The position numbers were made by a program, and so were the translations under genes. Of a stretch of DNA of 64,000 nt, positions 13,062 to 23,150 are shown in pieces. The DNA comes from Physcomitrium patens. Its lineage: Eukaryota; Streptophyta; Bryopsida; Funariales; Funariaceae. The stretch lies in the NCBI RefSeq assembly GCF_000002425.4, contig NC_037260.1, positions 12,230,768-12,294,767 on the forward strand, in the 5' to 3' direction. The notes below the pieces were generated by a model. The model searched no databases, was not told the DNA's origin, and saw only the letters and a program-made list of their open reading frames with translations. Positions within the stretch are counted from its first letter, which is position 1. Every line of letters begins with the position of its first letter.

Positions 13062-14460
13062 TCAATGAAAAGCCTCCACCGCCTTTGCTGCATTTACAAG
13101 ATTCTTTACTGGCTCCCATGTGCATTCATTAATATCATATCCGTGCCAATGGACAAGATATTCCAATCTATTTTAGTGCCGTCTTGAATCTAAGACTTCT
13201 TCTACTTCAAATTCTTCATTATTGTCTACTTCTCTAGAAGGAGGTGGAGCTTGTTTTCTTCTTGGTATGTCCACTATCTTGTATGGTTCAAGAAGAGACA
13301 TGTAGAATACTAGATGGATTTTCATTGACTCCGGTAGATGTAAATAATATGCAACTGGATTGATTTGTGCAGAAATAGAAAATGGTCCAAGTATTCAATA
13401 GTCCAACTTGTCACAAGGACGAGTAGTCTTGATATTACGATGAAGTAACCATACCTTATGACCCATGTGGAATGATAGTTATTCCTTTTGATAGACATCT
13501 ATATTGACTTTTTGTTGTTCTTGAGCTTCTTTTAACTGTACCTTCATCGTTGCATGTAGCTCTGACAAATGAATTGCCAAATCTTTTGTAAGAGGATTAT
13601 CAACTTTTGAAAAGTCAAAAATATCAAGTCATAGATGATAACCATAATTAGCAAAGAAAGGTGTTTGTTTTGTAGAAGAATGTACCATGTTATTGTAAGC
13701 AAACTCTGCCAATGGTAAAAGAGTTGTCCAATCATCTTGTTGGTAGTTAATGGTACATCTTAAATATTGCTCCAAAACTTGATTAATACGCTCTGTTTGT
13801 CCATCAGTTTGAGGATGGAAAGTCGAAGATAGTTTTATATCTACTTTTAGAATCTTGAAAAGAGTCTACCAAAATCTTGATACAAATTGAGTTCCCTTAT
13901 CTAATATAATATCCCTCGATAATCCATGATAGCAATAGATATTGTCAAGAAAGAGCTTAGCTATTTCTTTACTTGTGATAGATTTTGTACATGGTACAAA
14001 ATGTGCCATCTTGGTAAAACGACCTACTATCACGAATATAGAGTCATAAGAATCTGAGATTGGAAGATTCGTGATGAAATCCATAGAAATAGAAGACCTT
14101 GTTTGTTCTAGAATAAATAATGGCTAAAAAAGTCCATAAGATCGATGATGAGGAGTTTTTGATCTTGAGCAAATATCATAAGATTATATAAAATCTTTGA
14201 CTGCTTTCTACATTTGTCACCACTAAAAGTCCTTTGATATTAGTTCCAAAGTTTTATTGTACCCAAAATGTCCTGTTGCTGGAAAGTCATGATGAGCTTG
14301 AAAACATGTAATCGAGATTCACCTTCTAGAACATATAGGCATTCCTCAAAATATAGTAGATTCTTCTTGAATTCAAACTTGGAAGTATCATGAGACTTTG
14401 AAGGATTTCTCTTCATATCACAAATAAGAGGATCAGAAGACATACTTGATTCAACTTATT
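13062..14460 (-). pseudogene. Integrase and C-terminal chromodomain of C
   Basis: Minus-strand integrase region in three parts. The zinc-finger region is at about 14240-14443. The catalytic core is at 13866-14084, with the first aspartate in MDFITNLP and the second in LDKGTQF. Further core sequence follows at 13544-13735. A classic chromodomain sits at the very end, about 13065-13175, with the aromatic-rich signature LEYLVHWHGYD followed by CTWEP. Chromodomains bind methylated histone tails and are thought to steer integration to heterochromatin. The domain identifies the element as a chromovirus. Broken in several places. Confidence 0.85.
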
Positions 14461-15267
14461 GAATGAAAGTTGAAACAATAGTTAGTATTGATTTCATTGC
14501 TTGAAGATGAAGATGCTCTGGCTTCAAGAGAATTGTTTGTTGTTGATCAAAAGCAACATCTCCTTCCTGTGGTGCAAGATAAGATCGTCTAGAGAATGCA
14601 TTTGACAAACCTTGTTGTTTTTTAAGTCGATAAGTGATCTTGAATTCGAATCTTGACAAAGACATACTCCAATGGATTTGGCAACGATTCAAAAGACGTG
14701 CTGACATAAAATATTCAAGGTTCTTGTGATTCATATATATTGTGACTGAACTAGAAGCACCTTCTAGATAATGGCACCATTCTTGAAACGAATCTACAAT
14801 TGCAAGATGTTCTTTGTCGTGGATCTCATAGTTGATCTCGACTGCTGAAAATTTTTCTAGAGAAGCTATTGGGTGAAGTTTATCATCTATTCTCATTTGT
14901 GATAATACGGCACCCAAAGCAAAGTTTGATGCATCTGTTTTCATAAAAAATGGCTTAGAAAAATCGACGCAATACAAGATTGGTACAAAAACAAAGGCTA
15001 TCTTCAAAGCTTCTAATGCTACTTCTGCTTCTTGATTCCATTGAAGTTTGTCTTTGCAAGTCAAATGTATAAGTGGAGCTACAACTTGAGAGAAGTCTTT
15101 GATGAAGATCCGATAGTAGTTGGCAAATCCTAAAAAAGAATTGGACATATCTTACTATTTTTGGGATCTTCTTATCCATAATAGTTTGAACTTTCTTAGG
15201 ATCCATCATAAGTCCATCATTTGAAATGATGTATCCTAAGAAGTCGACTTGAGTAGTATAAAATACA

Positions 15268-15317
<50 letters not shown>

Positions 15318-15950
15318 CTTGGCATAGAGTCTTGCATCTCTTAGTTTTTGTAATATTTGGTGAACATAAAGTTCATGTTCTTCTGGGTTCTTAGAATAGA
15401 TTAAGATGTCGTCTAGGTAATACACAACAAAATCATCTAAAAACTCCCAAAAGACATCATTCATTAGATGTTGAAATGCTGCTAGTACATTTGTAAGTAC
15501 AAAAGGCATGATGTTGTATTCAAAATGTCCATACCTTGTTCGAAACGTAGTCTTCTATTCATCTCTTTCTTTGATGCGTACCAAATAATATGCTCCTCGT
15601 AGATCTATTTTTGTATAGATCTTAGCTTGATTCAACTAATCAAGAAGTGCAGATATCAAAGGTAGTGGATACCTTTTTTTGATAGTGATTTTGTTGAGTC
15701 CTCGATAATCAACACACATCCACAATGATCCATCTTTTTTCTTCACAAATAAAATTGGAGGTCCTGCTGGAGATTTGGAATGACGTATAAAGTTTTTGGC
15801 CAAATTCTCTTCAATATACTCCTTGAGCTCAGCTAACTCATTTTGAGATAAATTGTAGATTGGTCCAAATGGCAGTTGTGCTTCTTCTTGAAGGTCAATT
15901 GAGCAGTCATAGGAATGATATTCTCGAAGAGTATCCACATACTTTTTCTC
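14456..15950 (-). pseudogene. Reverse transcriptase and RNase H of C
   Basis: Minus strand. The reverse transcriptase begins near 15940 with [14 protein letters not shown] and KKKDGSL, typical of Tf1/sushi and fungal chromoviruses. The catalytic YLDD motif followed by ILIYSK lies near 15410. RNase H follows at about 14600-15100 (MKTDASNFALGAVLSQ). A TA/poly-T tract (15269-15315) has expanded inside the reverse transcriptase. Broken in several places. Confidence 0.88.
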
Positions 15951-16560
15951 AAATACATCTTAAAAATCTTGATATTGGCTTGAAATGCCACTTGAAGTCT
16001 TTCCACTAATAGAAATACGTGTGGCATAAATGATATAAGGTGATCTTTTTTTTGTAGCATGCAAGAAAGCACTTGTACCTACAAATATAGGTTTAATTAT
16101 ACTAGACTTATGACTTTCTACTTGATTAACTACACTTTTAGTTATACTTTTAGAAAAGTCAAGATTATGAAAAGTCTAATGTATTTTAGGATTATATTTT
16201 TTTAGCCATGAGAAACCTAAAATGACTGGATTAGAAAGAAATCTAATGATATTAAATATTATAAAGCTACTAAGACCATTAGTTGCTATTTCTATAGGAA
16301 GAATTTGATGAATAACATCTCCTGAAGACAATGGACGACCATCTATGACTTCTACATGAACAAATTTAGTTTTCTTTATTAAAAATATACTATGTCTTTT
16401 AGTAAATTTTTCATCTAAGAAACATGCTGAGGCTCATGAATCTAGTAAGACAAAGGCTTTGAGATGTTTAGATCCTAGAATAATTTTTATCGTAAGACGT
16501 GGAGAAGGTTTTGAGGAGAAGATAGGACCTTCACTACGCATTGTACCTGATTCCAGCCGC
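15951..16560 (-). pseudogene. Aspartic protease region of C
   Basis: Collinear with the protease part of J (about 56590-57079). The region around 16400-16450 corresponds to the DSGAS catalytic loop seen in J. In retroviral-type elements this enzyme cleaves the Gag-Pol polyprotein. Decayed. Confidence 0.65.
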
Positions 16561-17580
16561 ACGGTCCCTATTGTAGTTGAACAAATTCATTTGCCGACAT
16601 GCTATCTTCTTTGATCATTGTACTCCTCATTTTATGATTGTGTCGCTTCTTTGGACAATGTTGAATATAGTGCTTAGATTCTCTACAATGTAAGCACAAT
16701 CCTTCTTGACGACGACAAGTCTTTTCTTGCTTAGTAAGAGGTTTGAAACATATTGCATCAATTTGCATATCCTCTACTTCCGAATGTATGTATTGAAGAG
16801 GTGTTGGTGTTGCCATTGAATTATAGTAACGTTGAGGTCCACTTGTACAATTCTCAGATCCAAATTCAAAAAGGTGATTTTCACACTTCACAACAAAGTC
16901 AATTGCTTGACTTAATGTTTGAGGATAAAGTAAGTTGAGCATTAATTTTTTTACTTCATATTGTAATCCGTAGAGAAATTGGCTAATAAGTGCAGTATCA
17001 TTGCACTTGATATCAGTTACAAGTTGTCAAAATTGTGAAGCATACAACATTACTAATAGATTGCCTTACTGTAAAATATGGATCTTATTGGTTGTAACAT
17101 GAATTACATCATATTGTCCATACATGGATCGAAACTCTCCTAGAAAAGCCTCTAGACTATCCAATATTAGATCTCGTCATTCAAGAAAAGATGAAAACCA
17201 TGATAGTGTTGAACTTGAAAGAAGCATACTAATGATTCTAACTTGTGATCCTAGAGATGGATATCTTTGGAGTTGAAGTTCAATCACAAGTTACACTTGA
17301 TTGATAAATCCTCGAAACTTGGATCTGGTGCCATCAAACTTCTCGAGTAGGACAATTCTTGGTTCTCTAATACTGGAAGGGCGTTCCACTATACGAGAAG
17401 GGATATGATTTGGTGCAGATGTTGAAGCAGCTCCAATCATTTCTATATCTTCACTTCCTGCCAATCTTGTTGCTCCTTGTGGTGATAAATTGAGTTGATG
17501 CATCGCAAGCATTAACTCTCTCAATTGCTCTTGCATTTGTGCCATTGCTTTCTTCATTTCAGGAAGTTTTGTCATGATAA
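16560..17580 (-). pseudogene. Gag of C, with CCHC zinc knuckle
   Basis: Starts with MTKLPEMKKAMAQMQEQL near 17575, an amphipathic helix likely to form a coiled coil. Next comes a segment with QFRQLA-type capsid sequence by comparison with J, and then a nucleic-acid-binding zinc knuckle near 16650-16700 (CLHCRESKHYIQHC, CX2CX4HX4C). Gag forms the virus-like particle and packages the RNA. The reading frame is interrupted in the capsid part. Confidence 0.82.
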
Positions 17581-17787
17581 TACTTTGAAAAGAGAAGATG
17601 TCTAAGATCGCTCAAGACAAATAGAAGAGAGGACTTGAGAACAAAAAAAATACTAAAGACAATATCAATTTAGAAGAGGGTAATCTGTAACTTCTAATAT
17701 GCTTGTGTCTTATAAAAAAAAAGGGGTAATCCACTCTTAATCAAGATTAGACAAAGCTCTGATATTATAGGTGTACTCTTGTCAATC
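17581..17787 (-). other. Leader of C with putative self-priming site
   Basis: Untranslated leader between the 5' LTR and gag. Bases 17774-17785, two bases inside the LTR, are complementary (11 of 12) to the predicted first 12 bases of the element's RNA (from 18019 leftward). This is the arrangement by which Tf1/sushi elements prime reverse transcription from their own RNA. A TATCAGAGC word resembling the initiator-Met site also occurs but lies about 20 bases further in than usual. Confidence 0.6.
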
Positions 17788-17866
17788 TGTCAAGAACAAG
17801 AACATGATAAAAATAAATGAACAAGTGAGACTTCTCTCATAGAAAGATGAAAAAATAGAAATAATT

Positions 17867-17932
<66 letters not shown>

Positions 17933-18393
17933 AGAAATTGAAATGGCTATTGCCAAAAGCCAAGAAAACTAGAGTCCCTTGAAACTAAATTGGAAGCAAG
18001 AAAAGAGTTGACAAGAGTGAAGAAGGCTTCATTCTTGTCTCTATATATACTATCTAACTAGAGGCTACGTGGCAACATTCTATTGGACCTCCAATATGTG
18101 TTGACTTTGTAGGACATATGCCTTGACTTACAAGGCTAGTTTTTCTACATGTGGGCCACATAGTTAGCTTGGTCTTCAAGCTAACAACATGTGTGGCACG
18201 TGGCCAACTTGTTGACCATGTTTCTAATCCAGAAAGTCAATTAAAGACACCTATAAAATCAAAGCAACGTCTATAAAGCTTCTAGGAAGCTTCTATATCA
18301 AATACTATAGAATTAACTTAGTTTTATCTTCTTTTACTTACTTCTACCTATTTATACATGTAATTATTGGCTTACATGCATATGTCCATGACA
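17788..18393 (-). repeat. 5' LTR of chromovirus C
   Basis: 606 bp, longer than the 3' LTR mainly because of an expanded (TA)n tract at about 17871-17925. It carries the TATA box and start-site hairpin. Followed by target duplication CTTTG at 18394-18398. Confidence 0.95.
18008..18049 (-). promoter_or_regulatory. TATA box and start-site hairpin in the C LTR
   Basis: On the minus strand TATATATA (18042-18049) stands 30 bp upstream of the predicted first transcribed base (18019). The predicted start sits in an inverted repeat: GACAAGAGTGAAG at 18010-18022 against 18027-18039, four bases apart, with one mismatch in this copy (perfect in J). The position follows from the spacing and from the match to the primer site; it is not proven. 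Confidence 0.55.
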
Positions 18394-18511
18394 CTTTGGC
18401 AATAGCTATTCCAATTTCAATACTAAATTAGTTTTAAGTAAATACCTATTCTTTTTGATTTATTCAAGAATATATTGAGTTTTTTATTCTTCAACATTCA
18501 TATCCTTGATA

Positions 18512-18575
18512 CAATGTTGAGTAGTATTCTTAAGTTTTGTACAATATAATCACAATGATTCTTGACAATATTATG
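18512..18575 (-). pseudogene. Gag zinc-knuckle fragment of chromovirus A
   Basis: Continues the A gag sequence from 11522 on the far side of the B/C insertions: CAATGTTGAGTAGTATTCTT and the ACAATATAATCACAATG block match about 16660-16705 of C. Short but in the expected order. Confidence 0.65.
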
Positions 18576-18599
18576 TTATTGTAATATATCTATTAATTA

Positions 18600-18985
18600 A
18601 AAGATTAAAAAAAAGATAATATTATTGAAGAGCTAAAATAAAAATATTATAATAAATTATCTTAAAAATATAAATAAAATATAAAAAATAATAAAATTAA
18701 AAAATATTAATGCTATATTTTAAAAAATGATATCTATTTACTTTGAAGGGCCATAAATGAATCAAATTAAAGTACATAAAAAAGATAATTTATATAGACA
18801 TCTTTTCAAAAAAAATTAAAAATAGTTTTTAATAAAATTTATCCTAAGAAACTAAAAATTAATATCTTTAGAAAATCGGTTGTGAATTTGGATTGAAATC
18901 AAACTTTGAGGTACAAAACCACATACTTATAATAATTTGGAGGTTTATTAGTAAATAAAAGAATAGGATTTTAGAGCAGACTTTT
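18600..18985. repeat. Unknown repeat X, copy 2
   Basis: Second copy of the sequence at 8760-9110, same orientation, with the clearest identity at about 18740-18970. It separates two parts of the A gag relic, so it is likely an insertion into A. Confidence 0.45.
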
Positions 18986-19509
18986 AAAAGATTTTTTTGG
19001 TAGTAATTTTAAGTGATTTGAATTTTTATTGACTTTGTAGAGGCTTTCAAATTAGGGTTAATTTGGAAGTAACTTTAGATATTAGAAAATATAAGAATTT
19101 ATATATATTTAATAATTATGTAAATTAATTAATTTATCTATAAGTAAAATATTATGATTATATAATTAGTATTATGTGTAATATATTATAAATTTTTTAA
19201 CTTAATTTATAAATTTTTATAGAAGTTATTAGAATTCTAATATACTAGGATCTCACAAATTAGAGTTTAGAAGATTAGTGAAGATTTCTAATATATATAA
19301 TAATTTGTTAGTTGGATTGAATTTAAAAAAATTTATAATAGTAGTTGATTTGATTTGAAATAACTTTGTAAGGTTTAAAAACAATCAAATGGTGAAATTT
19401 AGAAATATTAAGATTAAAAGATTGGCACTAAGGTTGGAAAAAAAAGGCCAACCAATACTTGAGTAGATTTTAGAACTTATCTTCTATTTGGTATGTTTGA
19501 TCTTTTTTA
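18986..19509. other. Unassigned AT-rich sequence
   Basis: No open frame and no match in the window. It lies between repeat X and LTR D and could belong to either. Confidence 0.3.
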
Positions 19510-20073
19510 TTTGTTTTTTAACTTAATAATTAAGATGTACAAAAAATTAAATTTAAAATCAAAGGATAGAATATTAATTATAAATTATGATTTGGTTATG
19601 TTTTTATTCAAGGTTTGATAATATCTTATAAAAAAACTTCTTAAAAGCTTCATAGATGTAATTTGACTTTATAAGTGTATATAAGTGATTGATAAGTTGA
19701 AAACTTTGCCAACAAGTTAGTCACATATTAATTATGTTGACCACTTGTGGTAGAAGTTTTCCAGATGGCACACATATAAAACTTATTTTGTAAATTAGAT
19801 ACTTATTTTGCAAGTTAGACATGTGTTGGAGGTTCTATAGAATGTTGTCATATAATTCTTAGTTAGATAATATATATGGGGACAAAAATGAAGCCTTCTT
19901 CACTCTTGCCATTGCCTTTTTAGTCCTTGGTCTTATTTCAAGAGTCTCTAATCTTCTTATCTTTGATAATAATCATTCCAATTTTAATATTATATTAATT
20001 TTGATTAAATATCGATTATTTTCAAGTAATATAAGAATGTATTGAGATTTATTTATTTATAATTCATATCCTT
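19510..20073 (+). repeat. LTR relic D, chromovirus family
   Basis: Plus-oriented LTR of the A/C/J family. It is most similar to LTR B: both carry GCCTTTTTAGTCCTT and TTATTTCAAGA blocks after a TATATATGG box and a CACTCTTG start region (19870-19930). The end ATTCATATCCTT is near 20073, after which A gag resumes. The left end is uncertain, and I could not read a target duplication. Decayed to about the same degree as B. Confidence 0.65.
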
Positions 20074-20690
20074 CATATTGCATCAATTTACATATCTTGT
20101 ACTTTTAAATATATAAGTTGAAAAGATATAAATTCTATTGAATTATAAAAATATATAGGTATAATTATTAAGCTTTTAGATCAAAATTCAATAAGTCAAT
20201 TATTAAACTTTATAATAAAATCAATTTCTTGATTAAATATTTAAAAATCAAATAAATACAGTATTAATTATTTTACTCCATATTACAATCTATAAAGATA
20301 TTAAATAAATGTAGCATTAATATATGAACATATTATTTCCCTTAATATTAATTGAAAGTTTTTATAATTATGAAATATATAATAATAATAAATAATTACC
20401 TTAATACAACATAAAAATTTAGTTAGTTGTAATACCAATTGTATCATATTTTTCTTATTAACTTTTTAAATAAATTAATAGGTTAAATTTTTTAAAATAA
20501 AATCTAAAAGTAGCTTTTTTAAAAATCTAACTCATAATTGTAGAATTGCATAACTTTGAAATAAAAGCTCAATTAATAATTGTATTTGATTGATAAATCC
20601 TCAAAACTTTTATCGTGTATTATTAAACTTTTTAATCAAGGTAATTTTTTGTATTCTAATATTTATAGTGATATTGCCATATTATATGTT
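20074..20690 (-). pseudogene. Gag relic of chromovirus A (capsid to N-terminal part)
   Basis: Collinear with 16745-17370 of element C: CATATTGCATCAATTTACAT at the left and TTGATTGATAAATCCTC near 20590 are nearly unchanged. The rest is heavily shifted to A/T. The 5' leader and LTR expected further right are not recognisable. Confidence 0.65.
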
Positions 20691-21031
20691 GTCTTATTAG
20701 GAAATGCATTGGGCACGTGGTTAAAGAAGGTGAAGTTAAGTTTTATAAGTATATAAAAAACTTTAATAGATTTCATCTATATAAGAAGAATAAAAATTGA
20801 ATTTTAATTCAAAAGTACTTAAAGCAAATACAAAATGCTCAAAAAGACTCTTCTTAATAACCTCAATGATATAAAAATTCCAATTGTCTTATTAATATAA
20901 TAATTAGGTAATTATAATTTTTCTTTGCAAGCCCTAATATTAGGTAATAAGCTACTATAAGCTATAACTCTTAATTTAACCATCCACTTAATGAAAATAT
21001 TTGCATACAAATGCTATTACATGTCTTCTAT
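20691..21031. other. Unassigned sequence between A and E
   Basis: No open frame and no repeat match in this window. It is either the lost 5' end of A or the target of element E. Confidence 0.3.
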
Positions 21032-21036
21032 ATGTT

Positions 21037-21824
21037 TTTGAGTCATCAGATTGACTTAATAGTTGTTTTAGGACAAAAGAATGCATGTAGTGCCAAAAAT
21101 ACAATTATTAGGTTAAGATGTGTTTAGAAGATGTTAAAGAAAGAAGAATAGTATTAGTGGAGAAGAAATGGAGCAAGATTTGAAGGCCACACAATTCTTC
21201 TAGGCTAATTGGGTGTTTTTGAACACCATGGTGAAGTTAAAAATGAAAAAATATTAATTCTACTAGTAGAAAATAGGAGGACCAGCAGTTAGTATAGTCC
21301 TTGTAAGAAGGGAGGTGCACAAGTCCCTTATGGATTGTAGCACCTTGGATGTAGGTAGGAAGATAAGACTAAGGCCTCAAGGCCTCTTTAGGCAACCGAT
21401 ATACACTACATGTGAGCTTTGGTGAGGCTCGAACCCTTGATCTATAAGCAAGTTACTCTTTAGGTAAAATATTTTCACTTCACTTTTTAATTATTTACTT
21501 CCTATTTTTTAAAACTTCATAACTTACTCGTAGTAATTCGGATTTACATGTTTCTTATGTCATTGGAAATATAATAAAATTAAATATCTAAATATTTAAT
21601 TTTTACTTTTTACTTTTACTTTTTATTGGATGAAAACACAGTGAACAGACTGTGACTTAGTTTTTGATTGTGTACTTGCTTCATGTCATTCATTTCAATT
21701 GTTTTGTGGTTGTTCATCTTTTGTTCTTGTTAATTGCTTACTTCCCTTCATACCACCAATTACAAGAAACTCTTAATTGAGGCCATCTTGTAATTGGGGT
21801 TGAGGAGTGAAATTTACACTCACA
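21037..21824 (+). repeat. 5' LTR of element E
   Basis: 788 bp. Nearly identical to the first and last portions of the 3' LTR (28427-29772), and ends GAAATTTACACTCACA. An antisense SINE-like block with a B-box match (GAGGCTCGAACCC) lies near 21424-21436. Confidence 0.93.
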
Positions 21825-21827
21825 TTT

Positions 21828-21846
21828 TGATGCATTTGTCGGGAGA
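21828..21846 (+). other. tRNA-Asp primer-binding site of E, decayed
   Basis: TGATGCATTTGTCGGGAGA compared with TGGCGCCGTTGCCGGGGA, the complement of the plant tRNA-Asp 3' end used by Athila/Tat elements. Most differences are transitions. It sits three bases after the LTR. Confidence 0.6.
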
Positions 21847-21849
21847 TGG

Positions 21850-23150
21850 TGCTTCTAATGGTGTGTGTGAATGTGAAGTTTTCTTGTTGTGATTGATCTT
21901 GCTAGATTTTGTTGAGTGAAGAATTCAAGTAGCTCATCATTGGTGGTAAGTTTTCTTCATCTCTTCTTTATTGGTGTAAGCAAGCATTTCTAATTCTCAA
22001 TTTATAAGATAGTCAAAAATTTCATTGTTAAGTTGGATGTTGATTTACTCTCAGGTTTTCATCAATCAGTTTTTATGTGTTGTAATTTTTGAGTCGAAAA
22101 TTCTTGAGGTTGTGTGTCTGGTTGTAAGCTTTCCAGAAAGCTATCACATGTTCAAATTGAAGTTGATATGAATTTGTGGTGAGTTTTAGAGTAGAAAGAG
22201 GTTCACTGCCTTGGCAGTTTCATGTATTTCATGTTTGGAAAGGCATTTCTTAGTTCCTGGAGATTCTTTTATAGTGGAATTTTTTTTGTAGAAGAACATT
22301 AAAGTTGAGGTCGTATTAGTACAAAATTCACTAAAATTGAATCAAAACTGAAATTTTGGCGATTTTTGGAGTGGAGAGAGGTTTCTGCCTTAAGCGGAAT
22401 ACAATTGAGATTGTGGTTTGAGGAGAAGGAACATAAGAAGGAAGGAGGAAAGCATTAATAGTTTGCAAAAAAGTTAGTCCTTGAACCTTGTCAATTATTC
22501 TTTCTTTGAAATTTTATAAAATTGCTTGAATACAAGGAGCTAGAACTAGGAGTTGGAGGGTAGAATCTAGGAGGAAGACGCCAAAGAAGAAAGTCTCCAA
22601 TCTCTCTTATAGTTGTGGATGGAAGAAGGTAGATAGAACCTTTAATCCATTATCCTTAAACCTTAAATCCTTACCTAGAATGTTTAGTTTGAGATCGGCT
22701 TGGGGAGAAGTCACGTATTTTGGAAGTTCGTTAACAAGTGATAGGTTGGCTGGAGATGCAACCAGGTGAGTTCTTCTTCAATGTAGTGTGAACTATTTAC
22801 AAAGAATTATTTTTGTAACATAACCTTTGTTGTTAATTGTTATAGTAGGTAATTTCCTAGGTATCTTATTGAGAAAAAGCAAGAAAAAAGGAGAGCTTGG
22901 GCTCCTTGCCGTCCCAGTACGGAATTCTTTTTCACAACTAAGATTGTTTAGGGTCACTCCTACACAACAATAGTTTTGTGTAAAAATTAAAGATGGAAAT
23001 AGTCTTACTTGAGGTGATACTTTACCAAGCATTCCTCCTTTAGTTGTTTCTGTTTTGTTTTCCTTCCTTGTCGGACGGTACTTAAGTGGGTTGCAGGTGG
23101 AAGAGCCAAACATTCAAATTGTTGGAAAATTGGATAGATTAAAAGTCATG
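21850..23150 (+). other. Leader of element E
   Basis: About 1.3 kb between primer site and gag without a supported product. The same leader in reverse is found at 41.8-42.46 kb (element G), for example the GGTGCTTCTAATGGTGTGTG block. A long minus-strand frame at 22793-23113 has no recognisable domain and looks like chance. Confidence 0.6.

Larger units (their letters stand above)
11922..18393 (-). mobile_element. Chromovirus C (Ty3, Tf1/sushi-like, chromodomain)
   Basis: Structurally complete Ty3 chromovirus on the minus strand, 6472 bp. LTRs at 17788-18393 (5') and 11922-12479 (3'), ends TGTCA...TGACA, and a perfect 5-bp target duplication CTTTG at 11917-11921 and 18394-18398. Interior order is gag, protease, reverse transcriptase, RNase H, integrase, chromodomain, which is the chromovirus order. 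The coding region carries many breaks (roughly twenty or more), so it is inactive. It landed inside solo LTR B, so it is younger than both B and A. The LTRs are visibly diverged, so it is not a recent arrival. Confidence 0.93.
11523..18511 (+). mobile_element. Solo LTR B, split by element C
   Basis: An LTR of the chromovirus family in plus orientation, present as 11523-11921 and 18399-18511 with element C between the halves. Its start TATTATAGACATA is the family start TGTCACGGACATA after four C-to-T/G-to-A changes, and its end CCTTGATA is CCTTGACA after one. Its flanks TAAGG (11518-11522) and CAATG (18512-18516) look like a decayed 5-bp duplication of the gag sequence it entered. No interior sequence accompanies it, so it is a solo LTR produced by LTR-LTR recombination. 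About 512 bp when the C insertion is set aside. Confidence 0.75.
7640..20690 (-). mobile_element. Chromovirus A, oldest copy, split by later insertions
   Basis: Ancient Ty3 chromovirus on the minus strand, recognised because its pieces stay collinear with the younger copy C. Parts: 3' LTR (about 7640-8040), 3' region (8068-8760), pol and protease relic (9700-11450), the start of the gag zinc-knuckle region to 11522, then after the B/C insertions gag again (18512-18575 and 20074-20690). The 5' LTR was not found. The differences from C are dominated by C-to-T and G-to-A. It has no open frame of use and has far too many breaks to count. It is the oldest identifiable layer here. Confidence 0.75.

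Noticed and set aside
17871-17925. CRISPR or other regular array
   Set aside because: It is a simple (TA)n tract; no repeat-spacer structure exists anywhere in the window.
22793-23113. 106-codon minus-strand open frame
   Set aside because: No domain or repeat support; it lies antisense in the leader of element E.
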